A program made the position numbers and the translations under genes. A DNA stretch of 64,000 bases from Krasilnikovia cinnamomea (lineage in GTDB: Bacteria > Actinomycetota > Actinomycetes > Mycobacteriales > Micromonosporaceae), in NCBI RefSeq assembly GCF_004217545.1, contig NZ_SHKY01000001.1, positions 6,944,001 to 7,008,000 on the forward strand, in the 5' to 3' direction. Every line of letters begins with the position of its first letter. Positions within the stretch are counted from its first letter, which is position 1. Under the pieces are notes generated by a model. The model had not been told where the DNA came from. It made no database searches and saw only the letters and a program-made list of their open reading frames with translations. This document shows positions 37,739 through 45,912 of the stretch, piece by piece.

Positions 37739-39333
37739 GCGCTGGCCGCCAGCGGGTTCGGCAGGTGGGCCCACAGGTCGGTCAGCGGGTCGGTGGCCAG
37801 CCGCATCGCGGTGGTGGCCTTGACCGGCAGCGGGTCCTGCAGCAGCCGGGCGGCGTCGGGGGTGCCGGCGGCGCGGAACGCGGCGCCCAGCACCGCCCAC
37901 AGCCGGGCGGGTTCGGCGCCGTGGTGGCGGGCCAGGCCCGCGACCAGTTCCCCGAGGGCCGTGCCGAGCGCGGCGGCCAGCTTGGTGCGCAGCACGCCGT
38001 CGTCGTCGGTGCCCAGGTCGCCGTGCAGGGGCGGGCAGTCGTGCCCGGCGGCCCGGACCCGGCGCGGGCTGACCCGGATCCCGCCCAGGTCGCGGTAGAC
38101 GATCCGCGCCGGGCGCCCGGCGTGCAGCACGACGAGGGTGTTCTGCCCGTGCGCCTCCAGCGCGACGCCGCGGTGCAGCACCGTCAGCAGGGGCGCCACG
38201 AGCACGCCGGCCAGGTCGGCCAGCCACGCGTACGGGCCGGCGCCGTGGTCGCGGACCGCCTCGGTGAACAGTGGCCGGCCGTCGGCGGGTGAGGCCGCGG
38301 ACAGCGCGGCCAGCGGCAGGACCGTCTCGCCGGGCGCGACGTGCGGGGCGCGGCGGCGCAGGTAGCTCAGGCGCCGGTCCGGTGCGCCGTCGACGAGTGC
38401 GGCACCGGCGGCGGTTTCGGCCAGCACGGTCAGCGGCAGGTCCCGGGTGAGCTGCGCCAGCAGCGTGGACAGCGGCGGGCCGTTGCGCACGGCGGCGGGG
38501 GAGACGGTGCGGACCGCGGAGGTCATCTGTACGTCGACGGCGGTCTTGACGTGGTCGCCGCCGCCGATCGGGGCGAGGGTGCGCAGCGACATCAGTGGTC
38601 GGGTGGGGGCGGTGTCGCCGTCGTCGGCCAGCCACGGGTGTTCGGTCAGCAGCCGCCGCGCCTGCCACGGGTGGGCGTACAGGATCGGTGGGGCGTTGCC
38701 GTGCCACCGGTCGGGCGGTACCCGCAGGCGGCGCAGCCGCACCACCGGCCGGTGTTCCGGCGCGTACGCGAGGACCTCGGCGGTGCTCAGCCCGGCCCGG
38801 GTGCGGCAGCACGGGTGCAGGGGGTGCCCGTCGGTGACGGACTGTTCGAGGCGGCCGAGCCCGTCGGGGTCGCCGGCGGCGGCCTTGAGCGCCGGGGTGC
38901 CGCCGTGCGGGGCGGGCTGGTCGGCGCGGGCCAGGGCGAGGTTGGCGACGCTGTCGTCGAGTTCGGCGGCGAGCCGGTCGCCGCCGGGCAGGTCCAGGGT
39001 GCGCAGCAGGTCACCGGGGTCGGTGTGGGCTTCGGGGCCGACGTGGACGGTGAGCCCGGCCGGCGCCTCGGCGAACGGGGCCGCGTGCGCGGCGGCGGCG
39101 CGTACCTCGCGACCGTCGTCGAGGTGCCACCGCAGGTCCCCGCCGCCGGTGGGCGCGGGCCGTACGCCGGGCAGGGTTTCGCGGTGCAGGGCGCCGACGA
39201 GCCGGGCCAGGACGGCGGCGCGGGCGGCGGGCAGCGCCGCGTCGTAGGCGGTGAGCAGGTCGGGGCGCAGCGCGGTGAGCGAGTCGCGGGTGCGCGCCGG
39301 GTCGGCGGTGGGCCGGTTCGTCGGCTGGGGCAC
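37735..39333 (-). CDS. NIS siderophore synthetase (IucA/IucC family), first copy
   Basis: A 532-residue enzyme starting at GTG 39333. Conserved parts are SVTDGHPLHPCCRTRAGLST, LYAHPWQARRLLTEHPWLAD, HVKTAVDVQMTSAVRTVSPA and ALEAHGQNTLVVLHAGRPA, and the C-terminal domain LRTKLAAALGTALGELVAGL. The spacing matches the family. Two divergent synthetases plus a decarboxylase suggest a carboxylate-type siderophore rather than a desferrioxamine, because DesA/DesB/DesC-type genes are absent. The start lies only 55 bases after the stop of the MCP gene, with a strong terminator hairpin in between, so promoter space is minimal. No IdeR-type iron box is recognisable. Confidence 0.92.
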   Translation of the reverse strand: MPQPTNRPTADPARTRDSLTALRPDLLTAYDAALPAARAAVLARLVGALHRETLPGVRPAPTGGGDLRWHLDDGREVRAAAAHAAPFAEAPAGLTVHVGPEAHTDPGDLLRTLDLPGGDRLAAELDDSVANLALARADQPAPHGGTPALKAAAGDPDGLGRLEQSVTDGHPLHPCCRTRAGLSTAEVLAYAPEHRPVVRLRRLRVPPDRWHGNAPPILYAHPWQARRLLTEHPWLADDGDTAPTRPLMSLRTLAPIGGGDHVKTAVDVQMTSAVRTVSPAAVRNGPPLSTLLAQLTRDLPLTVLAETAAGAALVDGAPDRRLSYLRRRAPHVAPGETVLPLAALSAASPADGRPLFTEAVRDHGAGPYAWLADLAGVLVAPLLTVLHRGVALEAHGQNTLVVLHAGRPARIVYRDLGGIRVSPRRVRAAGHDCPPLHGDLGTDDDGVLRTKLAAALGTALGELVAGLARHHGAEPARLWAVLGAAFRAAGTPDAARLLQDPLPVKATTAMRLATDPLTDLWAHLPNPLAASA

Positions 39334-39349
39334 GCGCCCATTCTCCCGG

Positions 39350-39379
39350 CAGGGGTGCGCCGCGCGCGGCGCACCCCTG
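39350..39379 (-). terminator. 30-base perfect palindrome between MCP and siderophore genes
   Basis: CAGGGGTGCGCCGCG is followed directly by its reverse complement CGCGGCGCACCCCTG, ten bases beyond the stop of the chemoreceptor gene. It can form a 13-bp stem with a four-base loop. It ends 16 bases before the start of the first siderophore synthetase gene. Confidence 0.8.
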
Positions 39380-39388
39380 GGCGCGGGG

Positions 39389-41065
39389 TCAGTACCGGTA
39401 GTGCTTGATCATTGCCTGCAGGTCGGAGCCCATCCGGGCCAGGTCCGCGGTGGCGCGTTTGGCCTCGGCGATGCCGTCGGCGACGCCCTGGGCGGCCTGC
39501 GACACCCCGGCGAGGTTGGCGGCGATCTCGCCCGATCCGGTCGCCGCGTCGGACACGCTGCGGTTGATCTCGCTGGTGGTGGCGGTCTGCTCCTCGACCG
39601 CGCTGGCGATGATCGTCTGGTACTCGTTGATCTTGTCGATGACCTGGGTGATCTCCGCGATGGCCGAGACCGCGCCCTGGGTGTCGTTCTGGATGGCGGT
39701 GATGCGCACGGAGATGTCCTCGGTGGCCTTGGCGGTCTCCTGGGCGAGGTCCTTGACCTCGCCGGCGACCACGGCGAAGCCCTTGCCGGCGTCACCGGCG
39801 CGGGCGGCCTCGATGGTGGCGTTCAGCGCCAGCAGGTTGGTCTGTTCGGCGATCGAGGTGATCACCTTGATGACGTTGCCGATCTCCTGCGACGACTCGC
39901 CGAGCCGGCTGATGCTGTGGTTGGTGGACTCGGCCAGTTGCACCGCGTTGGTGCCGACCTGGGCGGCCTCGTTGGCGTTCTCGGCGATCTCCCGGATGGA
40001 CATGCCCATCTGCTCCGAGGCGGCGGCGACGCTCTGCACGTGACCGGCCACGTCGTCGGCGGCGTGGTTGACCACCCCGACCTGGGCGCTGGCCTGCTCG
40101 GCGTTGTCGGCCACCAGCTCGCCGGTGGCCGACAGCTCCTGGGAGGCGGAGGCCAGCGCGTCGACGCTGTCGGCGACCGCCTGTACGAGTACCAGCTTGC
40201 TGGCCAGTTCGTCGTTGAGCGTCTCGGCCAGGGCCGACAGTTCCCTGGTCCCCGCCGGGGTGAGCCGGAAGGTCAGGTCGTCGGCGTCGCGGGCGCGCAG
40301 CGCGTCGGTGTAGGCGACGATGACGCGGCCGACCTTGGACTGCAGCAGGTACAGCACGGCCCCCATGGCCAGGGGCAGCAGCACGGCGAGGGCGATCAGC
40401 AGCCCGACCGACAGGCCGGTCTTGGTGGTGGCCCCGTCGACGGCCCGCGCCGACCGCTCGTTGAGGATCTTCTGGAACTGCTCGATCGGCCCGGTGATGA
40501 CCGCCTTGTTGGCGGCGTAGGTGGCGTCGAACATGATCGTACGGGCGGTGTCGCGCTGGGCGGCCGGGCTCAGGGCCGCGTCGGCGGGGCTGAGGGTGGT
40601 CTCGGCGATCGCGGGCGGCATGTCGGCCGTGGCCGTCCCGGCGGCCTCCAGGACCAGCCGCTGGGAGCGGGACTCGGTCTTGACCAGCGCGTCGGAGTTG
40701 GCCTTGGCCTGGTCGATGAGGGCGAACTCCTGGCTGGTGGCGCCGAGCTCCTTGAGCTGCGCCAGGACGTTGTCGCGGGTCTTGGTGACCGTGATCTCGG
40801 TCCAGTACTTGTTCAGGTGGGTGCGGTCGCCGGTGGCCGCGTACAGGCGGGCCTCGTTGGTGAGGTAGTCGGAGGCGGCCTGCAGTTGCAGGCCGAGCGC
40901 CTTGAACCGGGCCTGCCGCTCGAATGCCCGCTTCTCGGCGCCGACGGCCGAGGTGACCAGCGTGACGGCGAGGACCAGCAGGCCGGTGAACCCGGCCAGG
41001 GTGCCGATGGCGGCCTTGTTGATGGTGGCTTGCCGCAGTGCCCGGTGGCGGGATGGGGACGACAT
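39389..41065 (-). CDS. Methyl-accepting chemotaxis protein
   Basis: The ATG at 41065 gives 558 residues. An N-terminal transmembrane segment (IGTLAGFTGLLVLAVTLVTS) and a second (GLSVGLLIALAVLLPLAMGA, about residue 235) enclose a helical sensor domain of about 170 residues. A HAMP linker follows (DALRARDADDLTFRLTPAGT). The cytoplasmic signalling domain has the hairpin tip EQTNLLALNATIEAARAGDA, which contacts CheA and CheW, and EEQTATTSEINRSVSDAATG near the end. The signal is unknown. It lies divergently from a FliA/WhiG-type sigma factor gene 540 bases away. Chemoreceptors fit an actinomycete with motile spores. Confidence 0.95.
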   Translation of the reverse strand: MSSPSRHRALRQATINKAAIGTLAGFTGLLVLAVTLVTSAVGAEKRAFERQARFKALGLQLQAASDYLTNEARLYAATGDRTHLNKYWTEITVTKTRDNVLAQLKELGATSQEFALIDQAKANSDALVKTESRSQRLVLEAAGTATADMPPAIAETTLSPADAALSPAAQRDTARTIMFDATYAANKAVITGPIEQFQKILNERSARAVDGATTKTGLSVGLLIALAVLLPLAMGAVLYLLQSKVGRVIVAYTDALRARDADDLTFRLTPAGTRELSALAETLNDELASKLVLVQAVADSVDALASASQELSATGELVADNAEQASAQVGVVNHAADDVAGHVQSVAAASEQMGMSIREIAENANEAAQVGTNAVQLAESTNHSISRLGESSQEIGNVIKVITSIAEQTNLLALNATIEAARAGDAGKGFAVVAGEVKDLAQETAKATEDISVRITAIQNDTQGAVSAIAEITQVIDKINEYQTIIASAVEEQTATTSEINRSVSDAATGSGEIAANLAGVSQAAQGVADGIAEAKRATADLARMGSDLQAMIKHYRY

Positions 41066-41605
41066 GGAGCTGAGCCCTTTCGCGTCGGCGCGTCCCGCCG
41101 GGTCCGGCGAGTTACCGGTCGATCGACCCGGGCCGGGCGGCCCCTGAAGGTTCACCGGCCGGTGTCCACTCCTCGGGAATTTCCTAGGATGCTCTACAGG
41201 GTGTACGCCCGCCCACAGCGCCCGGCGCACACCAAAACCCTTAAAAGGAAGCGCCGACCACCCCTCCTGGCTTGGTTTCGCACGGGGCAGTGGCATAGCG
41301 CGAACGGGCCGTGGGGGCGCTGGTTTCCGCCGGATGTGGCGCGCGCCACATGGTCGGGAGGACGTTGTCCGGTCCCGAACCCTCATGGGCGGCGCGCGCG
41401 GGCCGACCGTGGTGATGTGCGGCGCGGGATGGCCGCGCGGAGGGCTCGCGATCGGCTCGCTTGAGCCGCGCTTGAGCTTGCTTGAGCTGTGCTTGACCTG
41501 TGCAACCGGGCCGCAACCGACAGCGACCGGATGCTGCACCCAGCGTCCCGAAAAGTCTCCCCTGTCAGCCGCTGAGCCGTCACGGCGACGGACCTGAGGG
41601 GAAAC
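41066..41605. other. 540-base divergent intergenic region with repeats and palindromes
   Basis: No coding sequence was found. The region contains an AT-richer patch (CTTAAAAGGAAG, near 41241), the perfect palindrome TGTGGCGCGCGCCACA at 41335-41350, a TTCCTAGGATG segment near 41180 similar to the palindrome before the AbiEii-like pair, and four CTTGAGC-type direct repeats at 41460-41498. It should hold promoters for both the chemoreceptor and the sigma factor genes. Confidence 0.6.
41460..41498 (+). repeat. Four CTTGAGC direct repeats at one-helical-turn spacing
   Basis: CTTGAGC occurs at 41460, 41471 and 41481, and CTTGACC at 41492. The intervals are 11, 10 and 11 bases, so all copies face the same side of the DNA. 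The array is 108 bases upstream of the sigma factor start. The last copy contains TTGACC, a possible -35 box. Such arrays are typical of binding by a direct-repeat (tandem) activator. Confidence 0.7.
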
Positions 41606-42466
41606 ATGATGACCGCAGCTTCCACGACGAAGACCGTCACCCGCGAGCAGGAGCTCCTGATCCGCGAGAACATGCCGCTGGTCGGCCACATGGTCCGCGA
41701 GATGCTCTTCAAGGTTCCGGCCCACGTACACCGTGACGACCTGGCGTCGGCCGGGTACGCGGCACTGGTCACCGCCGCGCAGGCCTTCGACGCGAGCCGC
41801 GGCATCCCGTTCGGCCGGTTCGCGGCGGTGCGGGTCCGGGGGGCGCTGCTGGACGAGCTGCGGAGCATGGACTGGGCGAGCCGGTCGGTGCGGGCGCGGG
41901 CGCGCCGCGCGGACGTGGCGCGGCAGGAGCTGACGACGCAGCTGGGCCGTATGCCGAGCGCGACGGAGCTGGCCGAGCTGCTGGGCGTGGGCGTGAACGA
42001 GCTGGCGCACATCGAGGACGACGTGCAGCGGGCGGCGGTGCTGTCGCTGCAGGGGTTCGCGGCGGGTACGGCCGAGGACATGGTGACCGACGCGGCGATG
42101 ACCCCGGAGGAGATGCTGCTGCACCGTGAGCGGCTGGGTTACCTGCACGACGCGGTGTCGGTGCTGCCGGAGCGGCTGCGTTTCGTGGTGGAGTCGTCGT
42201 TCCTGCAGGAGCGGCCGCTGTCGGAGGTCGCCGCGGAGCTGGGCGTGACGGAGTCGCGGGTCTCGCAGCTGCGGACCGAGGCGCTGGCGCTGCTGCGCGA
42301 CGGGCTGACCACGCACATGGAGCAGCAGGAGGTGGCGGCGGCCAAGGACGGTTGCGTGGCGCGGCGCCGGGCGGCGTACGCGGCGCAGATCGCGGGGCGC
42401 AGCACGATGGCGACGCGTCTGGCGGTGACCGACGCGCAGGGCATGAAGGTGGCGGTGGCCGCCTGA
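41606..42466 (+). CDS. RNA polymerase sigma factor, FliA/WhiG type
   Basis: A 286-residue sigma-70 family protein. GAGGGGAAAC precedes ATGATG, so either ATG (41606 or 41609) may start it. Region 2 is ENMPLVGHMVREMLFKVPAH and DDLASAGYAALVTAAQAFDA; the FliA-specific block is RVRGALLDELRSMDWASRSV. Region 3 is GRMPSATELAELLGVGVNEL, and region 4 is LPERLRFVVESSFLQERPLS then VAAELGVTESRVSQLRTEAL. A 55-residue extension rich in Ala and basic residues follows. Related sigmas control flagellar genes or sporulation. It faces a chemoreceptor gene, so motility control is plausible. An array of direct repeats lies upstream. Confidence 0.93.
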   Translation: MMTAASTTKTVTREQELLIRENMPLVGHMVREMLFKVPAHVHRDDLASAGYAALVTAAQAFDASRGIPFGRFAAVRVRGALLDELRSMDWASRSVRARARRADVARQELTTQLGRMPSATELAELLGVGVNELAHIEDDVQRAAVLSLQGFAAGTAEDMVTDAAMTPEEMLLHRERLGYLHDAVSVLPERLRFVVESSFLQERPLSEVAAELGVTESRVSQLRTEALALLRDGLTTHMEQQEVAAAKDGCVARRRAAYAAQIAGRSTMATRLAVTDAQGMKVAVAA

Positions 42467-42595
42467 GGCGGTTAGTTCGGCGGTAGCGGCCGTCGCGTCC
42501 CGGGGTGGGGGCGCGGCGGCCGCCGTCGTTTCCGGGTGCGGGCGCCCGGCGTGTCCCGCGGTGGCGGGTGGCGGGTGCTTTGGCAGCATGGGCGC

Positions 42596-43561
42596 ATGTC
42601 TCTGGTACCGCGGCAGGCGGGTGGGCTCGCGCGGGGGGGCGGCGCGGAGCAGGTCACGGAGGCGTGGCTGGCGAACCGGCGGTTGTCGGAGCACACGCGG
42701 GCGGCGTACCGGCGGGATGTGGCGGGGTGGCTGGGGTGGTGTGCGGCCCGGGAGTTGGATCCGCTGCGGGCGTCCTTTCTGGAGGTGAACGCGTACGCCC
42801 GGGAGGTGGAGTCGCGGGTGGATCCGCGTTCGGGGCGGCGGTTGTCGGCGGCCACGGTGGCCCGCAAGTTGTCCGGCGTGTCGAGCTGGTACGACTTTCT
42901 GGTGAAGGTGGGGGCGGTGCAGGCGAACCCGGTCGGGGGAGCGGATCGCCCGTACGTGTCGCGGGACCATTCGGCGACGGTGGGGTTGTCGGCCGAGCAG
43001 GTGGACGCGGTGCTGGCGGCGGCTGAGGCGGAGCAGGGCGCGGCGGCGGTGCGGCACCGGGCGATGGTGACGGTGCTGGCGGAGCTGGGGCTGCGGGTGG
43101 GTGAGCTGGTCGGCCTGGACGTGGGGGATGTGGGTGCCGAGCGGGGGCATCGCACCGTGCGGTTCGTCGGCAAGGGTGGGCGGCCGCGGCGGCGGGTGTT
43201 GACGCCGGGTGCGGCGGCGGCGCTGGACGCGTATCTGGCCGTGCGGCCGGCGGGTGCGCAGGGGCCGCTGTTCGTGACGGCCTCGGGTGCGCGGGTGGAT
43301 CGGCATGCGGTGTTCCGGCTGGTGCGGCGGCTGGCCCGGGCGGCGGGTGTGGACGGGTGGGAGCGGTTGTCGCCGCATTCGCTGCGGCACGCGTTCGCGA
43401 CCTCGGCGCGCGCGGAGGGGGTGCCGTTGGAGGATGTGCAGGACGCGCTGGGACACGCGGATCCGCGGACCACCCGTCGGTATGACCGGGACCGCCACAA
43501 CCTGGACCGGGACCCGGCGTACACGTTGGCGGCCGCGCGGGTCCGCCGCGCCGGGCTTTGA
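42596..43561 (+). CDS. Tyrosine recombinase (XerC/XerD-like)
   Basis: The ATG at 42596 gives 321 residues. The N-terminal SAM-like core-binding domain has EAWLANRRLSEHTRAAYRRD. The catalytic domain has Arg in LAELGLRVGELVGLDVGD, Lys in RFVGKGGRPRRRVL, the HxxR box SPHSLRHAFATSARAEGV, and the final LGHADPRTTRRYDRDRHN with the nucleophilic tyrosine. All five catalytic residues are therefore present. It stands between the sigma factor and uppP genes, with no phage or transposon genes nearby, and no attachment site was found. It may be a chromosome-resolution or site-specific regulator rather than a mobile-element integrase. Confidence 0.92.
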   Translation: MSLVPRQAGGLARGGGAEQVTEAWLANRRLSEHTRAAYRRDVAGWLGWCAARELDPLRASFLEVNAYAREVESRVDPRSGRRLSAATVARKLSGVSSWYDFLVKVGAVQANPVGGADRPYVSRDHSATVGLSAEQVDAVLAAAEAEQGAAAVRHRAMVTVLAELGLRVGELVGLDVGDVGAERGHRTVRFVGKGGRPRRRVLTPGAAAALDAYLAVRPAGAQGPLFVTASGARVDRHAVFRLVRRLARAAGVDGWERLSPHSLRHAFATSARAEGVPLEDVQDALGHADPRTTRRYDRDRHNLDRDPAYTLAAARVRRAGL

Positions 43562-43570
43562 CCGACCCCC

Positions 43571-43576
43571 TATTCT
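43571..43576 (+). promoter_or_regulatory. Candidate -10 box of uppP
   Basis: TATTCT lies 38 bases upstream of the uppP start, in an otherwise GC-rich gap. The -35 box would fall inside the recombinase 3' end and is weak. Confidence 0.35.
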
Positions 43577-43613
43577 CGACCGGTTGCCGGTCGGTTCAGG
43601 GGACGGGGTTGGG

Positions 43614-44450
43614 TTGAACATCTTCGAAGCGGTGCTGCTCGGTGCGATCGAGGGCATCACCGAGTTCCTGCCCATCTCGAGTACGGGCCACCTGACGATC
43701 GTGGAGAAGTTGCTGGGTTACCAGCTGGACGATCCGGACATCGTGGCGTTCACGGCGATCATCCAGTCGGGTGCGGTGCTGGCGACGACGATCTTCCTGC
43801 GGCGTGACATCGCACGGATCGTGCCGGCGTGGTTTCGGGGTGTGTTCAGTAAGGATCGGCGTGACGACGCGGACTACCGGTTCGGGTGGGCGGTGATCCT
43901 GGGGTCGATCCCGATCATCCTGGTGGGTTTCGCGTTCAAGGACACGATCGAGACGACGTTGCGCAGCCTGTGGTTCGTGGCGGCGTCACTGATCCTGTTC
44001 AGCGCGGTGATGGCGTTCGCGGATCGCGCGGCGACGCAGGTGCGCCACGAGGACGACGTGACCTGGAAGGACACGCTGATCATCGGGGTGACGCAGTGTC
44101 TGGCGCTGGTTCCGGGGGTGTCGCGGTCGGGGGCGACGATGTGCGCGGGTCTGCTGCGCGACTTCGACCGGGTGACGGTGACGAAGTTGTCGTTCTTCCT
44201 GTCGATTCCGGCGTTGCTGGGGGCGACGGTGCTGCAGACGGTGAAGGAGGCGGGGAACATCTCCGCCGGGGTGGGCTGGGGGCCCACGATCGTCGCGACT
44301 CTCACGAGTTTCGTGGTGGGTTACGCGGCGGTGGCGTGGCTGCTGAAGTTCATCTCGAAGCATTCGTACAGCATTTTCATCGCGTACCGGCTGGTGCTGG
44401 GGGCGCTGCTGATGGTGCTGTTGGCGACGGGCGCGATCGAGGCGAAGTGA
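43614..44450 (+). CDS. uppP: Undecaprenyl-diphosphate phosphatase
   Basis: The TTG at 43614, preceded by GGGGAC, gives 278 residues and a canonical N-terminus (LNIFEAVLLGAIEGITEFLP). This integral membrane enzyme releases phosphate from undecaprenyl pyrophosphate so the lipid carrier can be reused for peptidoglycan. Both family motifs are visible: EGITEFLPISSTGHL with catalytic Glu and Ser, and VPGVSRSGATMCAGLLRDF with the PGxSRSGAT phosphate-binding loop. About eight hydrophobic segments match BacA/UppP. Loss of it causes bacitracin sensitivity in other bacteria. It converges with the nitroreductase gene after 20 bases. Confidence 0.96.
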   Translation: MNIFEAVLLGAIEGITEFLPISSTGHLTIVEKLLGYQLDDPDIVAFTAIIQSGAVLATTIFLRRDIARIVPAWFRGVFSKDRRDDADYRFGWAVILGSIPIILVGFAFKDTIETTLRSLWFVAASLILFSAVMAFADRAATQVRHEDDVTWKDTLIIGVTQCLALVPGVSRSGATMCAGLLRDFDRVTVTKLSFFLSIPALLGATVLQTVKEAGNISAGVGWGPTIVATLTSFVVGYAAVAWLLKFISKHSYSIFIAYRLVLGALLMVLLATGAIEAK

Positions 44451-44470
44451 CCCGATGATCTCGGCGGCGG

Positions 44471-45385
44471 TCAGCCGTGGGGTGGGGTGCGGTGGCCGTG
44501 GACCGTGTGGCGGCCCAGGCGGATCATCAGGTATGGGTGGTTGAGGTCCGGCATGGCGTGGCGTAGGGTCTCGCGGGCTCGGGTCTGCTCGATCGGTGCG
44601 CTGAACGGCAGTACCGACACGCTGAGCTGGGTGGCGACCAGCCAGCCCGCGGAGAGCGCCTCGCCGGCGCGCAGCCAGTCGATGTCGTGATCGCCGCGGC
44701 CGTGCAGTACGGCGAAGGTGGCCGCCCGGTCGTGTTCTCCGTGCCGGGTGGGCAGGCGCATCTGGTCGGCGGCGCCCGCGATCCGGCCATCGCCGGTCCA
44801 CAGTGCGAGTTGTTCGTGCCATTGCGCCTCGGCGGGTTCGACGTGCTCTGCGTGGGCGGCCGCCACCGCGAGCCCGAGAATCTCGTCCGGGCGCATAGTG
44901 TGCAGGCTGATGTCATGCGAGGTAAATGCCTGGCTGATGGTCCGCAGGTCCGATGGCTCGATCGGGTCGCCGGTGACCGGGCGCAGGTCGGTGTGCCGCT
45001 GCCGGATGGTCCGTGCCAGCCGGGCGGTGCCGGGGCTTACCGGGGCGGACTCGTCGATGTGCAGGTGCGCCACGTGTTCCGGGGGTGCGGATTCAGGTTG
45101 GCGGTGGACGGTGACCCGCCAGCCGCGGGCGGCCAGGGTGAGGCGGGCGTGGTGCAGGGCGGCGCCGCAGCTGATCATCGCGAGGTGCCCGGTGGGGTCG
45201 TTTACGCCGATCATGCGCGCGGGGTCCAGGAACAGGTCCATGCCGTCACTGGTCAGGCGCCATCGCCACGGTTGCGTGTTGTGGGCCGAGGGCGCGTGTC
45301 CGGCGGCGACGGCGGCACGGTACAGGGCTTCGGTCAAGATCCTTGAGCTCACCGGACGCGCCGGGCGCAGCGTGTCCGGGGTCAT
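44471..45385 (-). CDS. Acg-family nitroreductase-like protein
   Basis: A 304-residue flavin-binding protein of the nitroreductase superfamily, related to mycobacterial Acg (Rv2032). SRILTEALYRAAVAAGHAPS followed by AHNTQPWRW is the FMN-contact helix; WLRAGEALSAGWLVATQLSV and the end YLMIRLGRHT complete the fold. Acg proteins are known for dormancy-linked expression under DosR and may bind FMN without turning over nitro compounds. No DosR box is obvious upstream of the operon. Its ATG overlaps the stop of the DUF5994-like gene by ATGA, so the two are co-translated. Confidence 0.86.
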   Translation of the reverse strand: MTPDTLRPARPVSSRILTEALYRAAVAAGHAPSAHNTQPWRWRLTSDGMDLFLDPARMIGVNDPTGHLAMISCGAALHHARLTLAARGWRVTVHRQPESAPPEHVAHLHIDESAPVSPGTARLARTIRQRHTDLRPVTGDPIEPSDLRTISQAFTSHDISLHTMRPDEILGLAVAAAHAEHVEPAEAQWHEQLALWTGDGRIAGAADQMRLPTRHGEHDRAATFAVLHGRGDHDIDWLRAGEALSAGWLVATQLSVSVLPFSAPIEQTRARETLRHAMPDLNHPYLMIRLGRHTVHGHRTPPHG

Positions 45386-45912
45386 CGGATGGCCTGCCGC
45401 CGGGGCGGCGCGAGCTCGCCCTCGTCGTCCCGGGTGTGCTCGGCTGTCTGGGGGTTCGGGGTGCTGACGGTCCGCGGGATGTGCTGGGCGTGCACGAGGT
45501 TGTCGGTGGTGGCGGCGAGGATCATCGCGGCGTCCGCGGCGCCGTCGGCGGTGTGTGAGGGGACGATCAGCAGGTCGACGCGGTCGCCGTTGGCGCAGAG
45601 CGCGGTGAGCAGGTTGGCGGGTTGGCTGGCGAAGTAGCCCAGGCGCAGTACTCGTCCGGCTACGCCGAGGCGTCTGGGGTGGGTGTCCCAGCCGGCCGCG
45701 CTCAGCACCAGTCGGGTGATCGGTCCCCGGACGGTGTCGATGGCCAGGACGAGACCGGGCAGCTCGGCGACGGGGTCGGTCGAGCGCGGCCACCAGCCGC
45801 CGTCCAGCAGGGTACGGGGCGAGCCGGTGGGTTCCATCCGCAGTCGGGGATTCGATGGCGCTGACAGCGAGACGATCGTCATGCGGTTACGGGCGTACGG
45901 GGTCGTGGGCAT
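45382..45912 (-). CDS. DUF5994 family protein
   Basis: The ATG at 45912 (GAAGGA upstream) gives 176 residues. The conserved core is RLRMEPTGSPRTLLDGGWWP then RSTDPVAELPGLVLAIDTV, and VAGRVLRLGYFASQPANLLT and RVDLLIVPSHTADGAADAAM, which match the DUF5994 family of actinobacterial soluble proteins. A C-terminal tail (EHTRDDEGELAPPRRQAIR) is charged and probably disordered. It overlaps the Acg-like gene by four bases. Function unknown, but I recall DUF5994 genes being common near stress-response loci in streptomycetes. Confidence 0.82.
   Translation of the reverse strand: MPTTPYARNRMTIVSLSAPSNPRLRMEPTGSPRTLLDGGWWPRSTDPVAELPGLVLAIDTVRGPITRLVLSAAGWDTHPRRLGVAGRVLRLGYFASQPANLLTALCANGDRVDLLIVPSHTADGAADAAMILAATTDNLVHAQHIPRTVSTPNPQTAEHTRDDEGELAPPRRQAIR

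Noticed and set aside
39334..39388. An IdeR/DmdR iron box before the siderophore operon
   Set aside because: No TTAGGTTAGG-like palindrome is present in the gap; only the GC palindrome is there.
39389..43675. A 1,428-codon minus-strand frame spanning chemoreceptor, sigma and recombinase genes
   Set aside because: Only the last 558 codons have homology (chemoreceptor); the rest is antisense shadow of genes on the other strand.
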